A stretch of DNA of 8,706 nt. It comes from Malacoplasma sp. (GTDB lineage Bacteria; Bacillota_I; Bacilli_A; Mycoplasmatales; Mycoplasmoidaceae). A program made the position numbers and the translations under genes. The notes under the pieces were generated by a model that made no database searches, had not been told where the DNA came from, and was given only the letters and a program-made list of their open reading frames with translations. Shown piece by piece: positions 1 through 6,568 of this stretch. The stretch's first letter is position 1, and the number at the start of each line of letters is the position of its first letter. The DNA lies in the NCBI GenBank assembly GCA_029050415.1, contig JAIDMU010000249.1, positions 1-8,706 of the forward strand, given 5' to 3'.

Positions 1-690
1 TTTTGATTTTTTATTTAAAGTATTAATAATAGCATTATACTCATTTATCTTAAATACAATTGTTTTAACATTACATTGTTTTAAAATACTTGCAGCTGTT
101 ACATCCATCACTTCTAATTGGTCTTCAATTGCTTTTGTGTATGTTAAGTGGTCAAAAAATTTTGCATTTTTATTTATGTTTGGATCACTATCATATACAC
201 CATCTACACTATTTTTACCCATCATAATATATGTAGCTCCTAATTCAGCAGCAGATACTGCAATTCCAGTATCAGTTGTAAAATAAGGTCTTCCTGTACC
301 ACAAGAAAGTATTGCAACATAATTATTATCTAAAGCAAATTCTAAATTTCTAATAATGTAACTATCTACAATTTTTTCCATTTCTATAGTTGAAAATATT
401 TTAGCTTTAACATCTATATTAGATAATGCTGATTGTAAAGCTAAAGAGTTCATAACTGTAGCCAACATTCCCATCTGATCTGCTTTATATCTTTGCATAC
501 CAATTTGATTAGCTATAGCACCTCTTCAAATATTTCCACCTCCCAAAACAATAGCAACTTTATAAAATAATGAAAGTTCTTTTATTTGTCTAGCAATTTC
601 ATTCAAAAAATCTATATTAATAATGTCATTTTCACCTTTTAAAGAAGCACCACTAATTTTTACTATTATTAGTTCTTTTTGATTATGCAC
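1..690 (-). CDS. pyrH: UMP kinase (uridylate kinase), 3' end beyond window
   Basis: PyrH phosphorylates UMP to UDP with ATP in the cytoplasm, feeding UTP and CTP pools; it belongs to the amino-acid-kinase fold family and is normally a hexamer. 230 codons are present and the frame is still open at base 1. The family is usually about 235-245 residues, so only a short C-terminal tail is missing. Visible motifs in order: KISGASLKG (about residues 10-18), the glycine loop VLGGGNIWRG (47-56, W read from TGA), the conserved helix MGMLATVMNSLALQ, the nucleotide/UMP-binding stretch GTGRPYFTTDTG, GKNSVDGVYDSDP, and MDVTAASILK near the end. The start is GTG at 688-690: the nearby ATG at 690-692 is in another frame with an early stop, while GTG sits 6 nt after GGAG. 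It follows tsf by 44 nt and is probably co-transcribed with it, modulated by the hairpin at the tsf stop. Confidence 0.96.
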
Positions 691-696
691 ATCTAT

Positions 697-700
697 CTCC
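697..700 (-). promoter_or_regulatory. Shine-Dalgarno that fixes the pyrH GTG start
   Basis: Read on the minus strand this is GGAG in the context AAAAGGAGAT, with 6 nt before the GTG at 690. It supports a GTG start over the overlapping out-of-frame ATG. Confidence 0.75.
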
Positions 701-711
701 TTTTAAAAATA

Positions 712-746
712 TAAAAAAATGAAAAAATAAAAAATTATTTTTTCAT
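712..746 (-). terminator. Weak hairpin plus U-run overlapping the tsf stop
   Basis: A perfect 12-bp inverted repeat (719-730 and 735-746) has a 4-base loop and, on the minus strand, is followed by a run of six to seven T. It looks like an intrinsic terminator or attenuator between tsf and pyrH. The stem has one G-C pair only, so it should be weak. Its first arm is the last four codons of tsf including the stop, so a terminating ribosome would cover it. Partial read-through into pyrH is the likely outcome. Confidence 0.55.
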
Positions 747-1610
747 TTGAGCTTTTACTTCATCAGCAAAATTAGATTCTTGTTTTTCGATTCCTTCACC
801 AACTTCATATCTAATCATTTTTAAGGCTTTTCCACCTTTTTCTTTTAAATATTTAGAAATAGTGATGCCATTGTCTTTAATAAAAGGTTGATCATCTAAA
901 CAAACTTCTGCTAAAATTTTTCCCATTCTTCCTTTAACAATTTTTTCTGCAAATTCTTTAGGTTTACCTTCATCAATTGTTTTTTGAATAAGAATTTTTT
1001 CTTCAGTTTCTTTTCATTTTTTATCTACTTCGCTACTATTAACAAATTTTGGATTCATAGAAGCAACTTGCATTGCTATTTCTTTTCCTACTTCTGCACT
1101 TACTTTACCTTCAATCAAAACCATTGCAGAAACTCTATTATTAAAATGTTGGTAGATACCAAAACTTTGATTTTTTGTTTTAGTAAAAATATCAGCTCTT
1201 CTAACACCAATTTTTTCTCCAATAGTTGCAGTTAATTCAATTGCAGCATCAGCAATTGTTTTTTTATTGCTTAAAATCATTTTATCAATGTTTTCTATAG
1301 ACTTATTTTTTAAAATAGTGTCAGCAACATCCTTCACAAATTTTACAAAATCTGGATTTTTAGAAACAAAATCTGTTTGTGAATTTACTTCTAAAATAAC
1401 ACAATTATCACCACTTTCTTTAACAAGTGTTTGACCTTCAGCAGCAATTGCATTAGCTTTTTTAGCAGCTTTTGAAATTCCTTTTTCTCTTAATCATGCA
1501 ATAGCTTTTTCAATATCATTATTTGATTCTTCTAAAGCCTTTTTACAATCCATAAAACCTGCTTGTGTACGGTTTCTAAGTTCTTTGATTTTTTCAGCAC
1601 TAGCACTCAT
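735..1610 (-). CDS. tsf: Elongation factor Ts
   Basis: EF-Ts is the nucleotide exchange factor that releases GDP from EF-Tu during translation elongation in the cytoplasm. The gene encodes 291 residues, normal for the family. The N-terminal UBA-like domain reads [20 protein letters not shown] (about 7-26) and continues to AWLREKGI (W from TGA). The EF-Tu contact motif TDFVSKN (79-85) follows, then two core repeats, including IGVRRADIF, and the C-terminal helix that ends QMKK. The ATG at 1608-1610 matches the expected N-terminus; the likely Shine-Dalgarno is AAGGAA at 1622-1627, 11 nt upstream. pyrH lies downstream, as in most bacteria. rpsB, normally directly upstream, is about 3.7 kb away, with the exported repeat protein, ldh and coaD in between, so tsf must have its own promoter or depend on read-through. 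Confidence 0.97.
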
Positions 1611-1639
1611 AATTAAATAAATTCCTTAGTTATAAATAA

Positions 1640-1705
1640 AATCTTTAATTATTTTATCTGATTTTAATAATTAATATTAATTTGTTTAGATAAAATTAAA
1701 AGATT
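1640..1705 (-). other. Imperfect inverted repeat in the tsf leader
   Basis: The arms 1640-1659 and 1688-1705 are complementary apart from two extra bases in the first, with about 28 AT-only bases between them. On the minus strand the second arm runs into TTTTATTTATAA about 30 nt before the tsf start. It could fold as an AU-rich leader hairpin (attenuator or second terminator of the upstream gene), or be chance in sequence this AT-rich. No known leader motif is recognised. Confidence 0.3.
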
Positions 1706-1719
1706 AAAAATTAAAAAAT

Positions 1720-1747
1720 TCTATATTTATTTTAATAAAAAATGCAA
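1720..1747 (-). promoter_or_regulatory. Possible tsf promoter overlapping the upstream terminator
   Basis: On the minus strand TTGCAT (1742-1747) and TATAGA (1720-1725) lie 16 nt apart. This is the best sigma-70-like pair in the gap between the exported protein and tsf. The -35 would lie in the terminator stem of the preceding gene. AT-rich background makes false matches common. Confidence 0.25.
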
Positions 1748-1771
1748 AACACACAATGGCATTTTGCATTT
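1731..1771 (-). terminator. Terminator of the exported repeat-protein gene
   Basis: A perfect 10-bp stem (1740-1749 with 1762-1771, containing TGC/GCA) with a 12-base loop is followed on the minus strand by TTTTATTAAA. It starts about 30 nt after the stop at 1802-1804, where a rho-independent terminator is expected. It separates the surface-protein unit from tsf. Confidence 0.8.
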
Positions 1772-1801
1772 AAAATTTTTATTAATATAATTTTTTGTTT
1801 A

Positions 1802-3517
1802 TTAGTACTTAGTATAAATTGGTCAACCATCTGAAAATATATATCCATCAAGGAAATCGCTAATAGCAAATTTATCAGTTTTTAAAATAAATCTAATTTT
1901 ATATTTTCAGTTACCTTTTATGTCAGTTTGTTCATTTGGTGAAGCTGATCAAAGATCAGTAACTTGAATATAGTAATCTGGGAAGTTCTTTTCCAAATCA
2001 TCCATAATAATTTTTTCAACAATTTTTTTGTTTTCTTCAAATGTACCATTTGGTTTTAAATCATTTTTAACTGACAACAATTTGTTTGACACTCAAGATC
2101 TTGTTGGTAAAGCTTGTTTTTCATTTTCTTTATTATAATTTTTTAAATCAGTTAAATCATATGTTTTACCTAAAACTCAAGATTTTCCAACATCTCATTC
2201 ACTTGATACAAACATTCTCATTGGAACTCATTTATCAACATTTGTACCATCTTCTCAATAATAACCAGCTTTAGGGTGACATAAAATTGAATAATCTAAT
2301 GCTATACCACCACTAACACGTTCAACTTTATCATATCTAATAGCATCTCAGTAAGCTTGTTCAACTGGATAATATTTAGCAAGTTCTTTTAAACCTTCTC
2401 TATAGAAATATCATTCATTTTGATCTTTTTGAGCATCAAATTTCTTTTTATATTCTGGAATTAATCAAACATCATAACTTAAATAAGTTGGATCAAAGAA
2501 AAATCCTAACATTGATCAATCTTGGTACTCATTAACATTAAAGTCTCTATAAATTGAATTTATAACAAAACTGTTTGATCATCTTTCAGGTAAACTAATG
2601 ATTTTATCTGAATCAATCATGTTACCAATTAAAACTTCCATATCATAAGAATCAATAACAGTATCTTTATAGAAAGTAGTGTTAGCTCAAGCATGTCCAT
2701 CTGTAGGAGTAGCTTTTACTTTAAATGATTTTCCTGCTAAATTTGCAGAATTTTCAACATATGATAAAGTAACATTTTTAAATACATGATCTGGAGTTAC
2801 AGGAGTAAAATCAGTTAATTTATAATTTGATTTAAAATAATTTTTTAAATAATTATCTAAATCAGCATTTGTTTTAATATCTTTACTATAAATTTTTACA
2901 TTAAAACTACTATTTCTTGATTTTGCAGGAACTGTAGCATCTGGATATTTTGCAGTTTTATCAATTTTTACAGTTATTGTTCTTTGTTGATTATTACTAG
3001 TAGTATTTTCTCAAATAGCACCATCAATTGGAGTAACATTAACTTGGAAAGTATTAGTAGCAAATTTTGCTGAATCTTGAACATAAGTTAATTTAACATT
3101 ACTATATTGGTCAGCATTTTGAAAATACTTTTCATAAAAGTCTGCTTTACTTAAATTATTTTGAAAATAATCATTTAAAGATTTGTCATTCATTGAATAC
3201 AATACAAACTGAAGTGTAAAAATATCTTCACTTGGAGCAGTTGCATAAGTTGGTTCAACAGGATCTACAGGGTCCACTGGATCAACTGGATCAACAGGAT
3301 CTACAGGGTCCACTGGATCAACTGGGTCAACAGGATCTACAGGGTCCACTGGGTCAACTGGGTCAACAGGATCTACAGGGTCCACTGGATTAATAGGTAT
3401 ATCAACAGTAGATGATTGAGTACTAGTTGTAGATGCAATTGCTGGAGATACACCAGCAATAACAGCTGCAGCACCAATACTTGAAGTTATTAGAATTTTT
3501 TTCTTACTTGAATTCAT
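1802..3517 (-). CDS. Exported VDP-repeat surface protein, function unknown
   Basis: 571 residues. I do not recognise a characterised family. Order: a Sec-type signal (MNSSKKK, hydrophobic core [10 protein letters not shown], AxA site around A26-I27-A28); a Ser/Thr linker; INP, fourteen VDP triplets and VEP (residues 42-89); a ~80-residue module ending DGAIWENTT (W169); a diverged copy of it ending DGHAWANTT (W277); then an acidic, aromatic C-terminal half to residue 571. There is no lipobox cysteine and no C-terminal membrane helix, so it is either released or held by an uncleaved signal. All 15 Trp are TGA, none before residue 169. The start is set by AGAGGAGG 7 nt upstream. It has its own strong promoter and terminator. 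Inference: an abundant surface or secreted protein on a flexible stalk. Its place next to tsf recalls spiralin in S. citri, but spiralin is a much shorter lipoprotein and I see no clear sequence match. Confidence 0.85.
3251..3394 (-). repeat. 9-bp/36-bp tandem array encoding the (VDP)n stalk
   Basis: Sixteen 9-bp units: one VEP (3251-3259), fourteen VDP (3260-3385) and one INP (3386-3394), in transcription order INP to VEP. The 9-mers follow a higher-order order of four, a 36-bp unit present 3.5 times. Two of the four 9-mers are constant and the other two differ only by A/G at one position. G+C is about half, far above the surrounding DNA. Each 9-bp or 36-bp change keeps the frame, so copy number could change stalk length without breaking the protein. 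Confidence 0.97.
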
Positions 3518-3524
3518 ATAATTT

Positions 3525-3532
3525 CCTCCTCT
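3525..3532 (-). promoter_or_regulatory. Strong Shine-Dalgarno of the exported repeat protein
   Basis: On the minus strand this reads AGAGGAGG, 7 nt before the ATG at 3515-3517. It is among the best Shine-Dalgarno matches in the window and rules out the upstream in-frame start near 3544, which would place it inside the coding region. Confidence 0.85.
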
Positions 3533-3601
3533 ATTATTTACCAAAAAACAGGGAATAAAAATATTTATATTTGTTTCGTATTTTGTTTTTGGGGTATTTT
3601 T

Positions 3602-3629
3602 AGTATAAGGTATTGAAATGAAAAGTCAA
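3602..3629 (-). promoter_or_regulatory. Sigma-70-type promoter of the exported repeat protein
   Basis: On the minus strand TTGACT (3624-3629) and TATACT (3602-3607) are separated by 16 nt. Each differs by one base from consensus. The expected transcript start is near 3595, giving a leader of about 78 nt ending in the strong Shine-Dalgarno. This is the clearest promoter in the window and suggests high, independent expression. Confidence 0.75.
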
Positions 3630-3825
3630 GTTTTACAGAATTATTTTTTTATAACAATATTTAATGTTTTTAAAATTATTAATTTGATTAAAAACACTTA
3701 AACATTTAATTCATTTTTGTTTTTCATTATTAAATTTTTGTTAATTAGTCATAATTTGTGCAAATAAACATTACAAAATGTAATATAAAATCATTTTTAT
3801 CATTAATTAAGGTATTAAAAAGAAT
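3630..3825. other. AT-rich gap between the ldh terminator and the surface-protein promoter
   Basis: No credible gene on either strand in this part of the 382-base gap between 3518 and 3899. It holds two very short inverted repeats, ATTACA-aaa-TGTAAT at 3770-3784 and ATTTG-tg-CAAAT at 3753-3764, about 125-175 bases upstream of the -35. They could be regulator sites, but short palindromes are expected by chance at this base composition. Confidence 0.4.
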
Positions 3826-3859
3826 AAAAAAAGTAAATTTTATGAATTCAAAATTTACT
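3826..3859 (-). terminator. Terminator of the coaD-ldh unit
   Basis: A perfect 10-bp stem (3832-3841 with 3850-3859) with an 8-base loop containing GAATTC. On the minus strand it is followed by a run of about seven T. It lies 40 nt after the ldh stop and closes that transcription unit before the separately promoted surface-protein gene. Confidence 0.8.
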
Positions 3860-3899
3860 CTTTAAAATTTTTTAATAAAAATTTAATTTTTAATTTATT

Positions 3900-4838
3900 T
3901 TATCTTCCTAATTCACTTCAAGCTGCATCAAATACTTTTTTAATTGCATTATATGATCTTGTAAAAGCTCTTTTTTCTTCTGCAAGTAATGATAATTTTA
4001 AAGGACTATGTCATCCATCTTTACCAACAAGTGTTGGTCAACCAATATAAATATCACTATCAGCATTTTTCTTAATAGCTACTGGTAAAACAATATTTTC
4101 ATCCCTTAAAACAGCTTTACAAATCTTTGCTAAACAAGCTCCAATTCCATAATATGTTGCTCTTTTTGCATTAATAATCTTATAAGCTTTTTTCATTACA
4201 TCTTTGTGAATAGCTTTCTTTTGAGATTCACTTAATTTTTTATATTTAGATAATGGTAAAGAACCAATTGTTACTTGTGAAAAAGCTGAAACAGAAGAAT
4301 CACCATGTTCACCAATTACATAAGCTTCAATAGAAGCAGGGCTAACTTTTGTTCTTTTTGCTATTTCTCATTGTAATCTTGCTGAATCTAAAATTGTTCC
4401 AGACGGAATAACTCTTGATGGTTCAAATCCAGTAACTTTAGCATAAATTGCACCCAAAATATCCACTGGATTTGAAGCAATAACTGTAATTCCTTCAAAT
4501 CCTGAATCTCTAACATTTGTAGCAATTTCTTCCATAATTTTAGCATTTCTACCAACTAATTGAAGTCTTGTTTCTCCTCCTGGTTTTTGAGGAACACCAG
4601 CTGTAATAACAACTAAATCAGCATCTTCACAATCTGCATAAGTACCTTGTTTAATAACAGTTGCTGGAGTCATCATTGCAGCATTAGCATCTTCAAAATC
4701 TCATGCATGACCTTTTGCTACTGTTTCAAAAGCATCAATAAGAACATATTCATCAAATAATCCTTGATTTAAAGCTGAGTACAAAAATGAAGTTCCCACA
4801 GCTCCACAACCAATTAAAACAACCTTTCTGTTTTTCAT
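3900..4838 (-). CDS. ldh: L-lactate dehydrogenase
   Basis: Cytoplasmic enzyme that reduces pyruvate to L-lactate with NADH, regenerating NAD+ for glycolysis, the main energy route in a fermenting mollicute. 312 residues, usual for the LDH/MDH family. The Rossmann loop is IGCGAVG (9-15), and D35 in VLIDA is the acidic residue that selects NAD over NADP. The mobile loop [12 protein letters not shown] carries R91. ASNPVDIL follows, then [11 protein letters not shown] with the substrate-binding R154, and IGEHGDSS with catalytic H178. A Q or K next to the loop arginine separates LDH from malate dehydrogenase; PQKPGGETR fits LDH. Four or more Trp are TGA. The start is ATG at 4836-4838, 10 nt after GGAGG. 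That GGAGG lies within the last codons of coaD and the two genes are 2 nt apart, so they are one operon and ldh translation is probably coupled to coaD. Confidence 0.97.
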
Positions 4839-4840
4839 AT

Positions 4841-5281
4841 TTATTTTTCCTCCAAATTAACTATAGTTTTTTTTAATTTTCGAGATGATATATTTTCTAA
4901 ATCTTTATTAGAAATTAAATAGACAACTTCCAGTTTATCAGACTCACTTTTATAAATTCTTTCAATTGATTTTTCAAACTGAAAGTCTTTAACATCCCTT
5001 ATACCTCTTATTATAAAATATGTTGAGTTTATTTCAGCAAAATCTGAAACCTTTCCTTTTCACATCTTAACTTCAACATTTTTTAAATTTAGTTTTAAAA
5101 TTTCATCTTTTACCTTTTTATACCTTTGTTTTAAAGCACTACTTTTTTTTAATGGATTTACAGCAACCAATACATAAACAAAATCAAATATCTTTAAAGC
5201 TCTTTCTAATACATCTCTGTGTCCATTATGAAATATTTCAAAAGTTCCAGGAAAAATGCATTTTTTCATTTTTGATAACAT
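4841..5281 (-). CDS. coaD: Phosphopantetheine adenylyltransferase, short form
   Basis: CoaD transfers AMP from ATP to 4'-phosphopantetheine, the penultimate step of coenzyme A synthesis, in the cytoplasm. 146 residues against about 160 for the family. The nucleotidyltransferase signature is [11 protein letters not shown] (11-21), with the HxGH pair H18 and H21. RGIRDVKDF (92-100) matches the family RGLR...DFE block, and ISSRKLK (131-137) stands where most have ISSxxVK. The segment between these is shortened and the usual NRxL is not evident, so another small adenylyl/cytidylyltransferase of the same superfamily is possible. ATG at 5279-5281 and an internal ATG at 5267-5269 (MKKCIF) are both possible starts; neither has a real Shine-Dalgarno. 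The rpsB terminator U-run ends directly at the first ATG. The 3' end carries the ldh ribosome-binding site. Confidence 0.85.
4849..4853 (-). promoter_or_regulatory. ldh Shine-Dalgarno inside the coaD 3' end
   Basis: GGAGG on the minus strand, in the codons for Leu-Glu-Glu just before the coaD stop at 4841-4843 and 10 nt before the ldh ATG. Its position implies that ribosomes finishing coaD are well placed to restart on ldh. Confidence 0.8.
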
Positions 5282-5312
5282 AAAAAAATTTCTCTATTTC
5301 TAGAGAAATTTT
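5282..5312 (-). terminator. rpsB terminator abutting the coaD start codon
   Basis: An 11-bp stem (5285-5295 with 5302-5312) and 6-base loop are followed on the minus strand by seven T that end at the coaD ATG (5281). It lies 15 nt after the rpsB stop and has the form of a rho-independent terminator. The only purine-rich stretch near the coaD start (AGAGAAA) lies in the second arm, so folding would also hide it. It may work as an attenuator that lets part of the rpsB transcripts into coaD-ldh. Confidence 0.75.
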
Positions 5313-5326
5313 AATATATTAAATTA

Positions 5327-6415
5327 CTATTTTTGTGAAGAATAATTATTAAATCTTCTATTATCAGGTTTTCTTTTAATAACTTCAGGAAGAACAATTT
5401 CTTCATCTTTCTTTTCAGCAAACATTTTTGGTAGTCCTTTTGCTTCTGCAATAGCATCGCAAAATAATCCAATCAATAAGTAAACTGATTTAATAGAATA
5501 ATTATTTGCTGGAATAACAAAATCTACTAAATCTGGATTTGCATTTGTATTACATATTGCAATAACTTTAATACCAAGCTTTTTAGCTTCTTTAATAGCA
5601 ATTTTATTAGTTTCAGGATCAGTTAATATAATTGCTTTTGGAAGGTCTTTCATTGTTCTTATTCCTGAAAAGTACTTTGCATATTTTTCAGTTTTCTTCT
5701 TTAATTCAACTTGTTCTTTTTTAGTATATTTATTAATTTCACCATTTTTATGAATCAAAATTAAATTATTAAATTTAGCAACTGATTTTGTGATTGTAGA
5801 AAAATTTGTTAAAGTACCACCTAATCATCTTTCATTTATATAATATGCATGAACTCTTTTTGCTTGATCTTTCACATGATTTTTAATTGTTTTTCCTCTT
5901 GTACCAACAATTAAAATTGGAGAGTTTTCCATATTAGAACTTGCTTTAACTAAATCCAATAAATAATTGTAAGCAACATTCAAAGATATTACAGTGTGTA
6001 ATAAATCAATAATATGGTTTGATCCTTTTTTAGTGTAAATATATTTTTTCATTTTTGGATTTCATTTTCTGCTTGTTAGTCCAATATGAGCACCAGTTTC
6101 CATTAACTTATTCACACTAACTAATTTTCTAAATGGTTTCCCTGTAATTGTAGGGTTTTCTTTTATTTTTTGTAAGATGCTGTTTTCTATTTCAGCAACT
6201 TTTTCTTTGTAAGTATTTGAATCAAATTTTGATCCAGATTCATTAATTTTTTTATCTACTGAATTTGCAGTTTTTTTAGTTACTGTTTTTGAAACTTCTT
6301 TATCAGCAGTTTTTTTAGTTTCAACTTCTGCTTTTACATCTTTTTGAACTGTTTCTTTTTTAGCTTTAACAGTTTTTTTAGATGATTCAGTTTTAGCCTC
6401 TGCTTTTTTAGGCAT
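5327..6415 (-). CDS. rpsB: 30S ribosomal protein S2 with long N-terminal extension
   Basis: S2 is a primary component on the back of the small ribosomal subunit and helps recruit S1 and mRNA. 362 residues, while most bacterial S2 are about 235-300. The core starts near residue 99 (VSVNKLMETGAHIG) and runs through SRKWNPKMKKYIYTKKG, HIIDLLHT, GTRGKTIKNHVKDQA, ERWLGGTLTNFSTI, LPKAIILTDP, IAICNTNANPDLVDFVIPANN and SVYLLIGLFCDAIAEAKG. Both W are TGA. Residues 2-97 are low-complexity and rich in Lys, Ala, Glu, Thr and Val (PKKAEAKTESSKKTVKAKK at the start), without a fold I recognise. The start is ATG at 6413-6415, 5 nt after AAGGAGA; no other start with a Shine-Dalgarno lies nearer the core. tsf, usually next, is not adjacent. 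Confidence 0.96.
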
Positions 6416-6455
6416 ATTTTCTCCTTATAATAATTTATTAAAATTTAAACGAAAT

Positions 6456-6483
6456 ATATTATATATCATTAATAAATCACCAA
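6456..6483 (-). promoter_or_regulatory. Candidate rpsB promoter
   Basis: On the minus strand a -10 cluster, TAATAT or TATAAT (6456-6463), lies 14-16 nt after TTGGTG (6478-6483), about 40-65 nt before the rpsB start. The -10 is good and the -35 moderate. The 153-nt divergent gap must hold promoters for both rpsB and the glycosyltransferase. Confidence 0.4.
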
Positions 6484-6492
6484 TAAATAAAT

Positions 6493-6520
6493 TTGAATTT
6501 AATTTAAATTAAAATATTTT
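6493..6520 (+). promoter_or_regulatory. Weak candidate promoter for the glycosyltransferase
   Basis: TTGAAT (6493-6498) and TATTTT (6515-6520) are 16 nt apart, ahead of the ATG at 6569. The spacer contains a perfect 16-bp AT-only palindrome (6498-6513). The match is modest and the background very AT-rich. Confidence 0.2.
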
Positions 6521-6568
6521 TGAAAGTCATATTATTATGTTAAACAAAATATGTTAAAGTAATGTAAT

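Noticed and set aside
984..1235. 83-residue plus-strand open frame, Phe/Asn/Ser rich
   Set aside because: It lies opposite tsf, has no Shine-Dalgarno, and its composition is that of an antisense frame of a Lys-rich gene.
2086..2274. 62-residue plus-strand open frame, Leu/His rich
   Set aside because: It is antisense to the exported repeat protein, with no start signals or recognisable sequence.
3260..3385. The regular 36-bp pattern as a CRISPR array
   Set aside because: The units are adjacent without unique spacers, are in frame within a gene and encode VDP; no cas genes are present.
1802..3517. Calling the VDP protein a lipoprotein or spiralin
   Set aside because: No cysteine exists in or after the signal peptide region, and size and sequence differ from spiralin. 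Only the gene neighbourhood is similar.
4841..5281. Reading the small adenylyltransferase as a glycerol-3-phosphate or nicotinate-nucleotide transferase
   Set aside because: RGIRDVKDF and ISSRKLK in the right order and the length fit CoaD better, although the shortened middle leaves some doubt.
5327..6415. rpsB, tsf and ldh as pseudogenes broken by in-frame TGA
   Set aside because: Each TGA falls at a conserved Trp position of the family, so this is table 4 decoding and not decay.
6498..6513. Perfect 16-bp palindrome in the rpsB/glycosyltransferase divergent gap as an operator
   Set aside because: It contains only A and T in a region of nearly pure AT, where such palindromes arise by chance; no regulator gene is nearby.
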